Below, piece by piece: positions 1 to 8,856 of a stretch of 64,000 nt of DNA. The notes below the pieces were generated by a model, which saw only the letters and a list, made by a program, of their open reading frames with translations, had not been told where the DNA came from and did no database searches. The stretch is from the NCBI GenBank assembly GCA_964497975.1, contig CAZCFO010000001.1, positions 124,001 to 188,000 on the forward strand, given 5' to 3'. The first letter of the stretch is position 1. Every line of letters begins with the position of its first letter. This DNA is from JABFSS01 sp964497975 (GTDB lineage: Bacteria > Patescibacteriota > Gracilibacteria > Peribacterales > Peribacteraceae). The translations under genes and the position numbers were made by a program.

Positions 1-1
1 G

Positions 2-904
2 GTGGACCGCTACACCGCGCTGAGCGTGGACATGACCAAAGATGTGAACGCGAATGTCATCCACTGCCATGACTGGATGACGTTCGAAGCGGGCATCCGG
101 GCGTCGAAGCACCACGATAAGCCGCTGGTTGCCCACGTGCACGCGACCGAACTCGACCGGACGCACTTCCGTCCCGACGAGCGGATCTCCGCGCGCGAGC
201 GCCGGGGCCTGATGAAGGCGACCCGGATCGTGGCGGTGAGCAATTACACGAAGAATCTCCTCACCGATCACTACGGCATCCCCGCGGACCGCATCGCGGT
301 GGTGCACAACGGGCATGATCCCGAGCCTGCGCATGATCTGCCCCGCATTCTGACGAATTCCGGGAAGAAGGCGCCCCTGGTGCTGTTCCTCGGCCGCCTC
401 ACGGTGCAAAAGAACCCGCTGCAGTTCCTGGACGTGGCCAAACGCGTCCGTGATTTCCGCGGAGACGCGCAGTTCGTGATGGCCGGGGACGGGGCGATGA
501 TGCCCGAGCTGCTCGACCGCGCCTGCGCGCTGGGGCTGCAGGATTCCATCGTGTTCGCGGGAAAGGTGAACAGCCGTGAGGCGCGTTCGCTCTACGCCTC
601 CGCCGACTGCTTCGTGATGCCTTCCGTCAGCGAACCGTTCGGGCTCGTGGCGCTGGAGGCCATCGCGCACGGAACGCCCGTGATCATCAGCCGCCAATCC
701 GGCGTCTCGGAAGTCCTCGACCACGCCTTCAAGGTGGACTTCTGGGACACCGACAAGATGGCCGATTGCATCCTGACGATCCTCCGCGAGCAGCCGCTGG
801 CGCAGCAGCTGCGCGCCGAAGCCCCGCGCCTCCTGCAGAAGCTCAGCTGGGAAAACCAGGCACAGAAGATCCATTCGATCTACAGGCATCTCATTCACAC
901 CTGA
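2..904 (+). CDS. GT4-family glycosyltransferase (glycogen/starch synthase-like), 5' truncated by window edge
   Basis: This is the C-terminal 300 residues of a retaining GT-B glycosyltransferase that probably transfers glucose from a nucleotide sugar to an alpha-glucan. The frame is open to the window edge, and the first visible residues already belong to the middle of such enzymes (NVIHCHDWMT), so the N-terminal Rossmann half is missing. The donor-binding half is complete: NGHDPE linker, LGRLTVQKNP, AGDGAMMPEL, and the family signature EPFGLVALE carrying the E-x7-E glutamates. It ends 5 nt before a GH57 gene that a GH15 gene follows on the same strand, so a small alpha-glucan metabolism operon is likely. 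Family is firm; exact acceptor is inferred. Confidence 0.85.
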   Translation: MDRYTALSVDMTKDVNANVIHCHDWMTFEAGIRASKHHDKPLVAHVHATELDRTHFRPDERISARERRGLMKATRIVAVSNYTKNLLTDHYGIPADRIAVVHNGHDPEPAHDLPRILTNSGKKAPLVLFLGRLTVQKNPLQFLDVAKRVRDFRGDAQFVMAGDGAMMPELLDRACALGLQDSIVFAGKVNSREARSLYASADCFVMPSVSEPFGLVALEAIAHGTPVIISRQSGVSEVLDHAFKVDFWDTDKMADCILTILREQPLAQQLRAEAPRLLQKLSWENQAQKIHSIYRHLIHT

Positions 905-909
905 TCCGT

Positions 910-2208
910 ATGAACCGCCCTCCTCACATTTGCTTTTACTTCCAGGTCCATCAGCCCTACCGGCTGAAGGATCTGCGCATCACCGACATCGGCCACGGCG
1001 ACGGCGATTACTTCGATGCAGAGAAGAACCGGGCGATCTTCCGCAAAGTCGCGGAGAAGTGTTACCTGCCGGCCAATGCGCTCATGCTGGAACTGCTGAC
1101 GGCCGAGCCGGATTTCGCCGTGGCGTATTCGATCTCCGGGAGCTTCCTCGACCAGTGCGAAGAGTACGGCCCCGACGTGCTGGAGTCGTTCCGCGCGCTG
1201 GCGGGGACCGGCAAAGTGGAATTCCTCGCGGAGACCTACAACCATTCTCTCAGCGGGCTCAACTCCCTGCCCGAATTCTGCGAGCAGGTGTCGATGCACA
1301 CGAACGCCATCAGGCGGCTCTTCGGCCAGACGCCGACGGTCTTCCGCAATACCGAACTGATTTACACCAACGAGCTCGCGCAGATCGTCCGGATGCTGGG
1401 CTTCCGCGGCATGCTGGCCGAAGGAGCCGATCATATCCTGCGGGGCAGGAGCCCCAATGCGCCCTTCGTGCCGCCGGCGTTCCGCCTGCCCGCCGAAAAG
1501 GAAGCCGTGATCCGGACATTCCGCGGAAACACGAAGGCGAAGACTCCCGACGATATCAGGATTCTCCTCAAGAACTACAAGCTCAGCGACGACGTGGCTT
1601 TCCGCTTCAGCGACCGCTCCTGGATCGGGTATCCGCTCCATGCCGACACCTTCACCAACTGGCTGACGGGTTCGGGCGGCCACAGCGTGAATCTGTTCAT
1701 GGACTACGAAACGTTCGGCGAGCACCAGTGGGCCGACACGGGGATTTTCGAATTCCTGCGGGCGCTGCCCGCGCTCTGGCGGCAACGCGGCATCAAGGCT
1801 CTCACGCCGTCGCAGGTCCTCGATGCGTGGGAAGCGCAGCCGTGCGACACGTTCGACGCGCACGCGCCGGTCTCCTGGGCCGACATCGAGCGCGACCTCT
1901 CCGCCTGGCAGGGCAACCGGATCCAGAACGCCGCATTGGCATCGGTGTACCAGCTCGAAGACGCCGTGAAGGAATCCGGCGATCCGGACCTGCTGCGCGC
2001 CTGGCGTCGGCTCCAGACCTCCGACCACTTCTACTACATGTCGACCAAATACTGGAGCGACGGCGACGTGCACAAGTACTTCAGCCCTTATGATTCACCC
2101 TATGAGGCGTATAGACGCTATAGCCATGCCATCTGTGATCTGAGATTCAGACTCGGAGCACGAACGAATACCGAATTGCGAATAACGAATCCTGAACAAG
2201 ATTCGTAA
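910..2208 (+). CDS. Glycoside hydrolase family 57 (alpha-amylase/4-alpha-glucanotransferase type)
   Basis: A 432-aa cytoplasmic GH57 enzyme expected to hydrolyse or transfer alpha-1,4-glucan chains. The family hallmark HQP lies at residues 11-13 (FYFQVHQPYR). NTELIY and DYETFGEHQ are the later acidic motifs expected to hold catalytic residues. The start chosen is ATG 910, 5 nt after the upstream stop; an in-frame ATG at 766 would overlap the glycosyltransferase by 139 nt and adds only low-complexity residues. Translation after about residue 418 (TNTELRITNPEQDS) runs through an intergenic hairpin repeat, so the C-terminus looks extended by that repeat. Confidence 0.88.
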   Translation: MNRPPHICFYFQVHQPYRLKDLRITDIGHGDGDYFDAEKNRAIFRKVAEKCYLPANALMLELLTAEPDFAVAYSISGSFLDQCEEYGPDVLESFRALAGTGKVEFLAETYNHSLSGLNSLPEFCEQVSMHTNAIRRLFGQTPTVFRNTELIYTNELAQIVRMLGFRGMLAEGADHILRGRSPNAPFVPPAFRLPAEKEAVIRTFRGNTKAKTPDDIRILLKNYKLSDDVAFRFSDRSWIGYPLHADTFTNWLTGSGGHSVNLFMDYETFGEHQWADTGIFEFLRALPALWRQRGIKALTPSQVLDAWEAQPCDTFDAHAPVSWADIERDLSAWQGNRIQNAALASVYQLEDAVKESGDPDLLRAWRRLQTSDHFYYMSTKYWSDGDVHKYFSPYDSPYEAYRRYSHAICDLRFRLGARTNTELRITNPEQDS

Positions 2209-2225
2209 TTCGTAATTCATAATTC
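2165..2225. repeat. Word-iterated hairpin, AATTACGAA/TTCGTAATTC family
   Basis: The left arm iterates CGAAT-type words (cgaattgcgaataacgaat) and the right arm iterates their complement (attcgtaattcgtaattc). It overlaps the last 15 codons and stop of the GH57 gene and fills the gap before the GH15 gene. There is no clear T-tract. Confidence 0.7.
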
Positions 2226-2235
2226 CCTTTCTCTC

Positions 2236-4284
2236 ATGCCCCGCTCCCTCGTCCTCGGCAACGGCACACTCCTGGCCACCTTCGATGCCCGGCTCCAGAT
2301 GCGTGATCTGTACTACCCGCACGTGGGGATGGAGGACCAGACCACGTACCAGCACGTGCACCGCGTGGGCGTGTTCGTGGACGGGAAGGGATTCGCCTGG
2401 TGGGACGACCCGTCGTGGACCATCGAACCGATGTACGAGCGCGAGACGCTCGTGGGGCAGTCGAAACTCCGCAACGAGAAGCTGGGGCTCTCGGTGATCG
2501 TGGAGGATTTCGTGCATCCTGTGCAGAACGTCCTCGTCCGCAAACTGCGCGTCCGCAGCCTCAGTGAGCAGACCCGCACGGCGCGGTTCTTCTTCCATCA
2601 CGACTTTCACATCTACGGCGACAAGCAGAAGGACACCGCGTTCTACGAGCCGTACACCAACAGCGTCATACACTTCCGTCAGAACCGGTACTTTCTGGTC
2701 GGCGGGGAGACGTCGCAGGCCGTGGAATGCCGCTCGGGTATCCGCGGCGACAAGTACGCGTCCATCCTTCGCAGCATGGAACAGCTCAAAACCTGCGGCA
2801 TCACGTCCTTCGCCGTCGGAAAAGCCGATTACCGCGGCCTGGAAGGCACCTGGAGGGACGCGGAAGACGGAGAACTGAGCGGCAACGCCATCGAGCAGGG
2901 ATCCGTGGATTCGACCGTCGGGATTTCGTGCGCCGTGGGCACGGGTGCGGATACCGAAGTGAACCTGTGGCTGTGCGCGGGCAAGACGCTGGATGAAGTG
3001 CTGCTCCTGCAGCAGACCGTTCTGCGCGAAACGCCCGAGCGCCTGCACCGCAACTGCCGCAACTTCTGGAAGAGCTGGGCGAACAAGGTTCCACGGGACT
3101 TCGGCAAGCTGCCGGCGGAACTGGTGGAGCTCTACAAGCGGAGCCTGCTCGTCATCCGCACGCACGTGGACCATGGAGGCGGCATCGTCGCGGCCGCGGA
3201 CAACGACATCATGGCCTTCAACCGCGACACCTACACGTACGTCTGGCCGCGGGACGGGGCATTCGTGTCGCTTGCGCTCGATCGCGCCGGCTATGGCGAA
3301 GTGACCCGCAATTTCTTCCGCTTCTGCGAAAAGCTCCAGATGCCCGACGGCTACCTGTTGCACAAATACAATCCGGACGGCTCGCCGGGTTCCTCGTGGC
3401 ACCCGTGGTTCCGCGACGGCCAGCCGCAGCTGCCGATCCAGGAAGACGAGACCGCGCTCGTGCTGCACGCCGCCTGGAAGCACTTCCAGGTGAACCACGA
3501 CTTCGAGTTCCTGCAGGAGTTCCACGAAGGCTTCGCCAAGAAAGCCGCACAGTTCCTCGTCGACTTCCGCGAGGAGGAAACGGGATTGCCGCTAGCCAGT
3601 TATGACCTGTGGGAGGAGCACCGGGGCATCTTCACCTACACCACCGCGTGCACGATCGCCGGGCTCCGCGCCGCCGCGGAAATCGCGCACATCCTGGGAC
3701 ACCACCGGCATTCCGAGCAGTACCAGACCGCCGCCGACGGCATGCTGCAGGCGATGCTGTTCCATCTGTTCGACGAAAAGACCCAGCGGTTCATGAAGAA
3801 GATCAAGCGCGCGGGCGGTAAAACGACGGAACGGGACACGACTCCGGACGCGAGTCTTAGTGCTGTATGGCTTCTTGATATACTTCCTGCCGATGATCAC
3901 CGCATGGTATCGACCATGGAGCAATTGGGAAGAATCCTGAAGGTCCAATCGCCCATCGGAGGGCTGTGCCGCTATCCGATCGATTACTATCACGCGTCTT
4001 CGGAGCTCAACGCCGAAATTCCGGGCAACCCCTGGATCATCACCACGCTCTGGTTCGCGCAGTGGCAGATCGCGCGCGCAAAAACGACGCAGGATCTTGC
4101 GGCGCCGCTCGCTGCGCTGAAATGGGCGCATTCCTTCGCCACGCCCTCCGGCCTGCTCCCCGAGCAGCTGCATCCCCTCTCCGGGGCGCCGCTGTCGGTC
4201 TCTCCGCTGACCTGGAGCCATGCGACGTACGTCGACACCGTGCTCAAATACATCGAAAAAGACGCGGCACTCCGAAAAGAATGA
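2236..4284 (+). CDS. Glycoside hydrolase family 15 (glucoamylase-like)
   Basis: A 682-aa enzyme predicted to release glucose from non-reducing ends of alpha-glucans, or to act on a related glucoside. The N-terminal beta-rich domain is about residues 1-270 (LGNGTLLATFDARLQMRDLYYP). The (alpha/alpha)6 catalytic domain follows, with TYTYVWPRDGAF and PIQEDETALV. The general acid is in YDLWEEH (about residue 457) and the general base in LLPEQLHP near the C-terminus, both canonical GH15 positions. There is no signal peptide, so it should be cytoplasmic. It follows GT4 and GH57 genes on the same strand, which suggests turnover of a storage glucan. Confidence 0.9.
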   Translation: MPRSLVLGNGTLLATFDARLQMRDLYYPHVGMEDQTTYQHVHRVGVFVDGKGFAWWDDPSWTIEPMYERETLVGQSKLRNEKLGLSVIVEDFVHPVQNVLVRKLRVRSLSEQTRTARFFFHHDFHIYGDKQKDTAFYEPYTNSVIHFRQNRYFLVGGETSQAVECRSGIRGDKYASILRSMEQLKTCGITSFAVGKADYRGLEGTWRDAEDGELSGNAIEQGSVDSTVGISCAVGTGADTEVNLWLCAGKTLDEVLLLQQTVLRETPERLHRNCRNFWKSWANKVPRDFGKLPAELVELYKRSLLVIRTHVDHGGGIVAAADNDIMAFNRDTYTYVWPRDGAFVSLALDRAGYGEVTRNFFRFCEKLQMPDGYLLHKYNPDGSPGSSWHPWFRDGQPQLPIQEDETALVLHAAWKHFQVNHDFEFLQEFHEGFAKKAAQFLVDFREEETGLPLASYDLWEEHRGIFTYTTACTIAGLRAAAEIAHILGHHRHSEQYQTAADGMLQAMLFHLFDEKTQRFMKKIKRAGGKTTERDTTPDASLSAVWLLDILPADDHRMVSTMEQLGRILKVQSPIGGLCRYPIDYYHASSELNAEIPGNPWIITTLWFAQWQIARAKTTQDLAAPLAALKWAHSFATPSGLLPEQLHPLSGAPLSVSPLTWSHATYVDTVLKYIEKDAALRKE

Positions 4285-4323
4285 AGAAACCGGTGAGCTC
4301 TCGAGGAGTCCGGCTGCCTGCGG

Positions 4324-4329
4324 TATACT
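4324..4329 (+). promoter_or_regulatory. -10 box (TATACT) of a leaderless transcript
   Basis: TATACT lies 7 nt before ATG 4337, so transcription should begin at or within a few bases of the start codon. No Shine-Dalgarno sequence is present. Confidence 0.6.
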
Positions 4330-4336
4330 TGGGACC

Positions 4337-5182
4337 ATGATCCGCCCCGTCGCCGCTGCCATCGCCTTCGTCACTCTTCTCCCGTTGGCTGCGCTCGCGC
4401 AGCAATCGTCCTCCTCTCCCGCATCGGGAACGGGCACGACGGTCCAGGAGCCGTTGATCGTCGTGGAAGACCGCGAGTTCCGCCTGCGCGGATTCGCGGC
4501 GGCCGTCCCGGCATCCAGGACGGCGGAAGCGCAGTTCGCTGAGCGACGCACGACGTTCTTCCGCAAACGCGCGCAGGCCCGCGCCGTCTGCCGCGATGAT
4601 ATCCGCCGCGCGAACAAGACGACCCTCCTCAAGACATTGCTGCGCTGTTATATGGCGGAATTGACGCTCACGCGGGAATATCTCGCGCGGCAGAAGGAGC
4701 TCCTGACGGCGTTGGCCGGTCTCTCGTCCCCCGTCCGGTCCTCCGCCATCGACCGGGTGGATCTGTCGCTCGATGCCGTCGACACTCTCGTATTCGCCAT
4801 CAATAGCGGCGTGTATGAAACCCGGGAAGATCTTCTGGAGGCGAAGACGAACTTCCACGCCAAATACGAAGTGCCGCTTGCAGAGGCCTGGCTGACGGTA
4901 CGCGCGGATCGCGCGCTCACATGGACCGCACAGCTCATCGCGGAAATTGACGCATTGCAAACGCAGGAACGTGCCGCCGGTCTAGACCGTAGGGAATTGA
5001 CCGCGGGACGCGCCTGCCTGGCGCATCAGGAATCCTTCCTGCGGTCTCTGCTGCTGGCCGGCGCCAAGGACCGGTCTATGACGCTCCTGGCGACGCTGGG
5101 CGCCCTTCGCGAATGCCTGAAGAGCCTGCAGAGCATTCCCCGCGCGCTGACCGGCTCCGGGACGGTGATTTCGCCGCAATAA
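4337..5182 (+). CDS. Secreted protein of unknown function
   Basis: A 281-aa protein with a clear Sec signal peptide (hydrophobic stretch after MIRPVAAA, cleavage probably after ALA-Q at about residue 22). The mature part is helical and rich in Arg/Glu/Ala, with cysteine pairs (CRDD, RCYM, ACL, REC) that could form disulfides outside the membrane. No known domain is recognised. The start is fixed by the TATACT box 7 nt upstream; a longer open frame from 4220 overlaps the GH15 gene. Probably periplasmic or cell-surface. Confidence 0.75.
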   Translation: MIRPVAAAIAFVTLLPLAALAQQSSSSPASGTGTTVQEPLIVVEDREFRLRGFAAAVPASRTAEAQFAERRTTFFRKRAQARAVCRDDIRRANKTTLLKTLLRCYMAELTLTREYLARQKELLTALAGLSSPVRSSAIDRVDLSLDAVDTLVFAINSGVYETREDLLEAKTNFHAKYEVPLAEAWLTVRADRALTWTAQLIAEIDALQTQERAAGLDRRELTAGRACLAHQESFLRSLLLAGAKDRSMTLLATLGALRECLKSLQSIPRALTGSGTVISPQ

Positions 5183-5219
5183 GTCCGTATTCTGATCGTC
5201 CGATACTCCGTTATTCCGC

Positions 5220-5738
5220 ATGCCTCTCCCCTACCGCATCGAACGGACACGCAACCGCACTTCCCGCGCGGTGCTCCGGAATGACGTCGTCGTCATCCGT
5301 CTCGCGCGGAATCTGTCGCTCACGGAAGAGCAGCGGCATATCGACAGCCTCTACGGACGCATGCAGAAAATGGTCCTCCGCCACCGGAACCGTCCGACGG
5401 CGGATCCCTTCTTCGAACCGACGCGGGAGCAACTGCGGCATGTTGCGGATCTGGTGGAGTACATCAACGCGCAAACGCTCCGCGTCCGGATCGGGCGCAT
5501 CCGGATCAAACCGATGACCAGCCAGTGGGGCAGTTGCTCCTCGCAGGGGCACATCACGCTGAATACCGCCTTATTGAGGCTCCCGGAGCATTTCCTGGAG
5601 TACGTCATCATCCACGAACTCGCCCACCGGCTCGTGCGAAATCATTCCAGGAAGTTCTGGGAGCTGGTCGAGCATCATTGTCCCGACGCCCGGGAGGCGA
5701 GACGCGAATTGAGGAAGTACCACCTTCGACGGAAGTAA
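5220..5738 (+). CDS. YgjP-like (DUF45/SprT-like) zinc metallopeptidase
   Basis: A 172-aa protein of the YgjP/M48-like DUF45 family. It shows the zinc-binding HELAH motif (about residue 138) inside VIIHELAHRLVRNHSRKFWELVEHHCPD, where the later His completes the site, and the upstream family signature QWGSCSSQGHITLN. N-terminal residues 1-60 are basic. Usual family length is 160-240 aa, so it appears complete. The substrate is unknown for the family. It converges on the Maf gene, with a hairpin repeat filling the gap. Confidence 0.85.
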   Translation: MPLPYRIERTRNRTSRAVLRNDVVVIRLARNLSLTEEQRHIDSLYGRMQKMVLRHRNRPTADPFFEPTREQLRHVADLVEYINAQTLRVRIGRIRIKPMTSQWGSCSSQGHITLNTALLRLPEHFLEYVIIHELAHRLVRNHSRKFWELVEHHCPDAREARRELRKYHLRRK

Positions 5739-5818
5739 GTGGAAAGTTGAAAATTGAAACTGGAAAGTAACGTTTTTCACTTTCCACTTTCCACTTTCCA
5801 TTTTCAACTTTTCACTTA
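5737..5818. repeat. Word-iterated hairpin, TGGAAAG/CTTTCCA family
   Basis: The left arm iterates ggaaagt/gaaaatt words; the right arm iterates cactttcca three times and then the complement of the remaining left arm. It fills the whole 80-nt gap between the convergent YgjP-like and Maf genes and touches both stop codons. A sibling lies at 17751-17819. Confidence 0.8.
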
Positions 5819-6403
5819 TCACTCCCTGCCCCAGAGAGACAGGCCTGCTTTTTCCAGCAGGCTTCCTAGGAGAAAGATTGGCAGCCCCACCACCCCCGTC
5901 CAATCCCCCTCGATCCGCTCGATCATCAGCTGTCCGGGGCCGTCGATCTGGAACCCGCCGGAGCGGTCTTTCCAGTTGCCCGACGCGATCCACCAATCCT
6001 CCTCGGCTTTCGATAATTTTTTGAAGGTGACGGCGGACGAGGAGAGGCCGGTGAATTCCTGGCCTTCCTCGTTGATGACGGTGACGCCCGAATGCACGAG
6101 CGACGTCGCCCCCGATTGCAGCCGGAGCATGCGCCGGGCCTCTCCGGGATCAGACGGCTTCTCCAGCAGATCCCCGGCGGAGCTCACCACCAGCGTGTCG
6201 CATCCGATGATGACGGACTGCGCGTGCTTTTGGGCGACATCCCGAGCCTTGAGGGCCGATAAGAGCTCCGCGCGCCGCGCGGGATCCTTCTCGGAACAGG
6301 CGGACTCGTCCACGCTGCTCGGAACGACCGTAAAGGAGAGGCCCAGCCCCTCCAGGAGGGTCTTGCGCTGTGGGCTTGCCGAAGCCAGAACCATTGTCGT
6401 CAC
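5819..6403 (-). CDS. maf: Maf-family nucleoside triphosphate pyrophosphatase
   Basis: A 194-aa house-cleaning pyrophosphatase that hydrolyses dTTP/UTP or modified nucleotides to monophosphates. Motifs: LASASPQRKTLL (N-terminal phosphate loop), VDES, and IIGCDTLV with the catalytic Asp. Length is normal. The start is taken as GTG at 6403 because a TATCAT -10 box lies 6 nt upstream (6410-6415), giving a leaderless message; ATG 6394 is the alternative and removes three residues. Substrate class (YhdE versus YceF) is not resolved. Confidence 0.88.
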   Translation of the reverse strand: MTTMVLASASPQRKTLLEGLGLSFTVVPSSVDESACSEKDPARRAELLSALKARDVAQKHAQSVIIGCDTLVVSSAGDLLEKPSDPGEARRMLRLQSGATSLVHSGVTVINEEGQEFTGLSSSAVTFKKLSKAEEDWWIASGNWKDRSGGFQIDGPGQLMIERIEGDWTGVVGLPIFLLGSLLEKAGLSLWGRE

Positions 6404-6421
6404 TCCGGCATGATACCAGTA

Positions 6422-7102
6422 TCACCGCGTCTTCCGGCGTCCAATGGCGGACGAGCTGCTGGACGAGCGGTAATCGTAGCCCTTGATCGTGGTGAAGCCT
6501 TTGCTGCTGCTCACAGATGAGCTGCTGAGCGATGCGCGACCCGACTGCCGCGTCTGGATGAGGTCGTTTTCGAAGCCCGAGGTATCGACGGGCGTCTTGC
6601 CCTTGATCATCTGGAGGCACAGTTCGTAGAAGCCTTCCGAAAACTGGGGGTAGTGCCAGCATTTACCGACCTTCTCGGAGCGCTGGAGCGCGATCCGCTC
6701 CTCGCGGGAGAGCGCGGTGGTATCGACGAAATCCGTCGGCGGCGGAACGTAATCCTTGATGGAGACCGGGTTGTCCGGAGCGCCCGTGTTCTTGCGCGTC
6801 GAGATGACGGGAACCCGCAGATAAATCTCGATGGTCTTGCGGTCGTTGATATCGGGCATGACGAGGTTGGGCTTCCCCTGCTGCCTGTACGAGTTGTACA
6901 CGGCCATCGCCTTGTTGAAATCGAGGCGGTCTTTGGCGGTGATCACGCGGCGGACGCGGACCTGCGTGCCGTCGGAAGTGGTATAGGAAGCGCCTTCATG
7001 CAGGTACGACGCGGTCAAGGACGACGCAAGGGCGACCGGCATAATGGTACCGACAGCGGCGGAAGCCACGAAGACGGCGACGGAGCGTGTGGAGAAGGTC
7101 AT
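6422..7102 (-). CDS. Secreted serine-rich protein of unknown function
   Basis: A 226-aa protein with an N-terminal signal peptide (VAVFVASAAVGTIMPVALAS) and a C-terminal tail very rich in Ser (two runs of 3-6 Ser) ending in basic RRKTR. The central part (DFNKAMAVYNSYRQQG, YLRVPVISTR, KCWHYPQFSEGFYELCLQMIK) matches no family I recognise; two Cys may pair. The gene at 42531-43067 encodes another short exported protein with Ser-rich linkers and Cys pairs, perhaps a lineage-specific envelope class. ATG 7102 is chosen because the longer frame adds residues only from an AT-rich promoter zone. Confidence 0.7.
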   Translation of the reverse strand: MTFSTRSVAVFVASAAVGTIMPVALASSLTASYLHEGASYTTSDGTQVRVRRVITAKDRLDFNKAMAVYNSYRQQGKPNLVMPDINDRKTIEIYLRVPVISTRKNTGAPDNPVSIKDYVPPPTDFVDTTALSREERIALQRSEKVGKCWHYPQFSEGFYELCLQMIKGKTPVDTSGFENDLIQTRQSGRASLSSSSVSSSKGFTTIKGYDYRSSSSSSAIGRRKTR

Positions 7103-7146
7103 AACAAAATGTGGGTATACAAGTATATTATACAATACTTTGTTGA

Positions 7147-8103
7147 TTAACGCAATCCCGTGGCTTTTCGCACCTTCTGCATCGTTTCCGCAGCAATCGT
7201 AGACGCCTTTCGCGCGCCGTCGAGCATTATCTCCACGATCTCGCCGCTCTTCTCCAGCTCCGCGCGGCGCTTCCGCATGGGCGCGAAGTAGTCCATACAG
7301 GTTTGCAGGAGCTTCTTTTTCGCCTCGCCGTACGGCAGGCCATTCTTGTATTCCGCCGCGAGCGCCTTCCGCTCGGCGTCGTTGAGGAAGAGTTTGTGGA
7401 TCTGGTAGACCACGCAGGTATCGGGATCCTTGGGATCGGTGGGACCTTTGGAATCGGTGACGATGCCCATGATCGCCTTTTTGACCGCCGCATCGGTGCC
7501 GAAAATCGGAATGGTGTTGCCGTAGCTCTTGCTCATCTTCTGCCCGTCGGTTCCCGGCACGATCGCCACCTCGTCGCGGATCATCGCATCGGGAAGGACG
7601 AACATCTCGCCGTAGGTATTATTGAATTTGATCGCAATGTCGCGCGCCATCTCCAGATGCTGTTTCTGGTCCTTTCCGACGGGAACCGTGTCCGCCTGAT
7701 ACAGGAGAATGTCCGCGGTCTGGAGCACCGGATACGCGAAAAGCCCCACGGACGCGGCAATCCCCTTTTCGACCTTCTCTTTATAACTGACGGCGCGTTC
7801 CAGCAGACCCATGGGTGACACCGTGGACAGGAGCCACATCAGCTCCGTGTGTTCGTGGACGTAAGACTGGAAGAAGAGCGTTCCCTTCACCGGATCAAAT
7901 CCGCAGGCGAGAAGATCCAGAGAGACCTGCTGCCGGTTCTGACGCATGACCTCGGGATCCTGAACGGTGGTGAGCGCATGCAGGTCGGCAATCATCAGCA
8001 TCACGTCCGCCGTCGCCTGCAGATCGACATTCGGTTTGATGTATCCGAAGTAATTGCCGATGTGCGGGATTCCGGACGGCTGTATTCCGGAGAGAATGCG
8101 CAT
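7147..8103 (-). CDS. trpS: Tryptophanyl-tRNA synthetase
   Basis: A 318-aa class Ic synthetase that charges tRNA-Trp. Signatures: SGIQPSGIPHIGNYFG (HIGH motif as HIGN), VGKDQKQHLEMARDIA, and the KMSKS loop in DGQKMSKSYGN. Length is typical of bacterial TrpRS. The start is supported by a TATCCT -10 box at 8110-8115, 6 nt before the ATG, so the message should be leaderless. Confidence 0.96.
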   Translation of the reverse strand: MRILSGIQPSGIPHIGNYFGYIKPNVDLQATADVMLMIADLHALTTVQDPEVMRQNRQQVSLDLLACGFDPVKGTLFFQSYVHEHTELMWLLSTVSPMGLLERAVSYKEKVEKGIAASVGLFAYPVLQTADILLYQADTVPVGKDQKQHLEMARDIAIKFNNTYGEMFVLPDAMIRDEVAIVPGTDGQKMSKSYGNTIPIFGTDAAVKKAIMGIVTDSKGPTDPKDPDTCVVYQIHKLFLNDAERKALAAEYKNGLPYGEAKKKLLQTCMDYFAPMRKRRAELEKSGEIVEIMLDGARKASTIAAETMQKVRKATGLR

Positions 8104-8126
8104 GTCGCGAGGATAGCAGACTCAGC

Positions 8127-8176
8127 GCGGGTCTTCGACCCGCGGTTTGCGGTCGTACAACCGCACGCCGAAGGCA
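8127..8176 (-). terminator. Tandem GC-rich hairpins 3' of the pseudouridine synthase gene
   Basis: Perfect hairpins GCGGGTC-TTC-GACCCGC (8127-8143) and TGCGGT...ACCGCA (8149-8166) lie in the gap between the pseudouridine synthase stop and the trpS start on the minus strand. Only a short T/A stretch is present, so a terminator role is a guess. Confidence 0.35.
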
Positions 8177-8181
8177 TGCGG

Positions 8182-8847
8182 CTATTTTGATAATTCCCGC
8201 AGCTTCTCGAGCACCTCCTCGAAGGGCCGCGGGAGTTCCGCCTCCACCATCAATTCTTTGCCGGTGACCGGATGCGGCAGGACGACCTTGGCAGCATGCA
8301 GGAAGAACCGCTTGTAGCGGAATTCGCGGGTGAACGTCTTATTGAACTTCTCGTTGCCGTACACCTCATCGAGAACCAGAGGATGCTTGATCATCTGGAA
8401 GTGCCTGCGGATCTGGTGGTGCCGGCCGGTCTCGATCTCGGCCTCCACGAAGGTGGAGTTCGCGAAGCGCTCGAGCACGGTGTATCGCGTCAGCGCGTGG
8501 ATGTTCCCCTCCCCCTTGGCGCGCGCGGGCAGCGGAATGGAGATCTCGCCTTTCGGCGGGCCGATCCTCCCCATGACGAGCGTCTTGTAGCTCTTCTTCC
8601 AGCCGCTGAATTTTTTGGCGAGCGACTCGGCGAGGACTCTCTTGGTCCGCGCGAACAGCACGATGCCCGATGTCTCGAAGTCCAACCGGTTGAGGGGATG
8701 GATGCCGGGATACTCCTTCTTGAGAAAATCGAGGAGCGGCAGCTTCTGCTGCTGTCCCGAGCCTTTCACCACCAGTTCGCCGGCGAGCTTGTTCACGACC
8801 AGGAGCGCATCGTCGCAGTACAGGATCCGGTCGGGGTTGATGGGCAT
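8182..8847 (-). CDS. RluA-family RNA pseudouridine synthase
   Basis: A 221-aa enzyme that isomerises uridine to pseudouridine in rRNA or tRNA. The catalytic Asp sits in the family motif HPLNRLDFETSGIVLFA; GRHHQIRRHF is the conserved later motif. There is no S4 domain, and length matches the short RluA/RluC/TruC-like group. The target base cannot be told from sequence. It lies upstream of trpS on the same strand, separated by hairpins. Confidence 0.87.
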   Translation of the reverse strand: MPINPDRILYCDDALLVVNKLAGELVVKGSGQQQKLPLLDFLKKEYPGIHPLNRLDFETSGIVLFARTKRVLAESLAKKFSGWKKSYKTLVMGRIGPPKGEISIPLPARAKGEGNIHALTRYTVLERFANSTFVEAEIETGRHHQIRRHFQMIKHPLVLDEVYGNEKFNKTFTREFRYKRFFLHAAKVVLPHPVTGKELMVEAELPRPFEEVLEKLRELSK

Positions 8848-8856
8848 GGGAAGAGC

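Noticed and set aside
766..909. Upstream start (ATG 766) for the GH57 gene
   Set aside because: It overlaps the preceding gene by 139 nt and adds low-complexity residues; ATG 910 gives the family N-terminus.
895..2073. Long antisense ORFs opposite GH57, gyrA, surface protein, relA and LCP genes
   Set aside because: In GC-rich DNA the opposite strand of real genes stays open; compositions are Arg/Gly/His-rich without motifs, and the sense genes have clear families.
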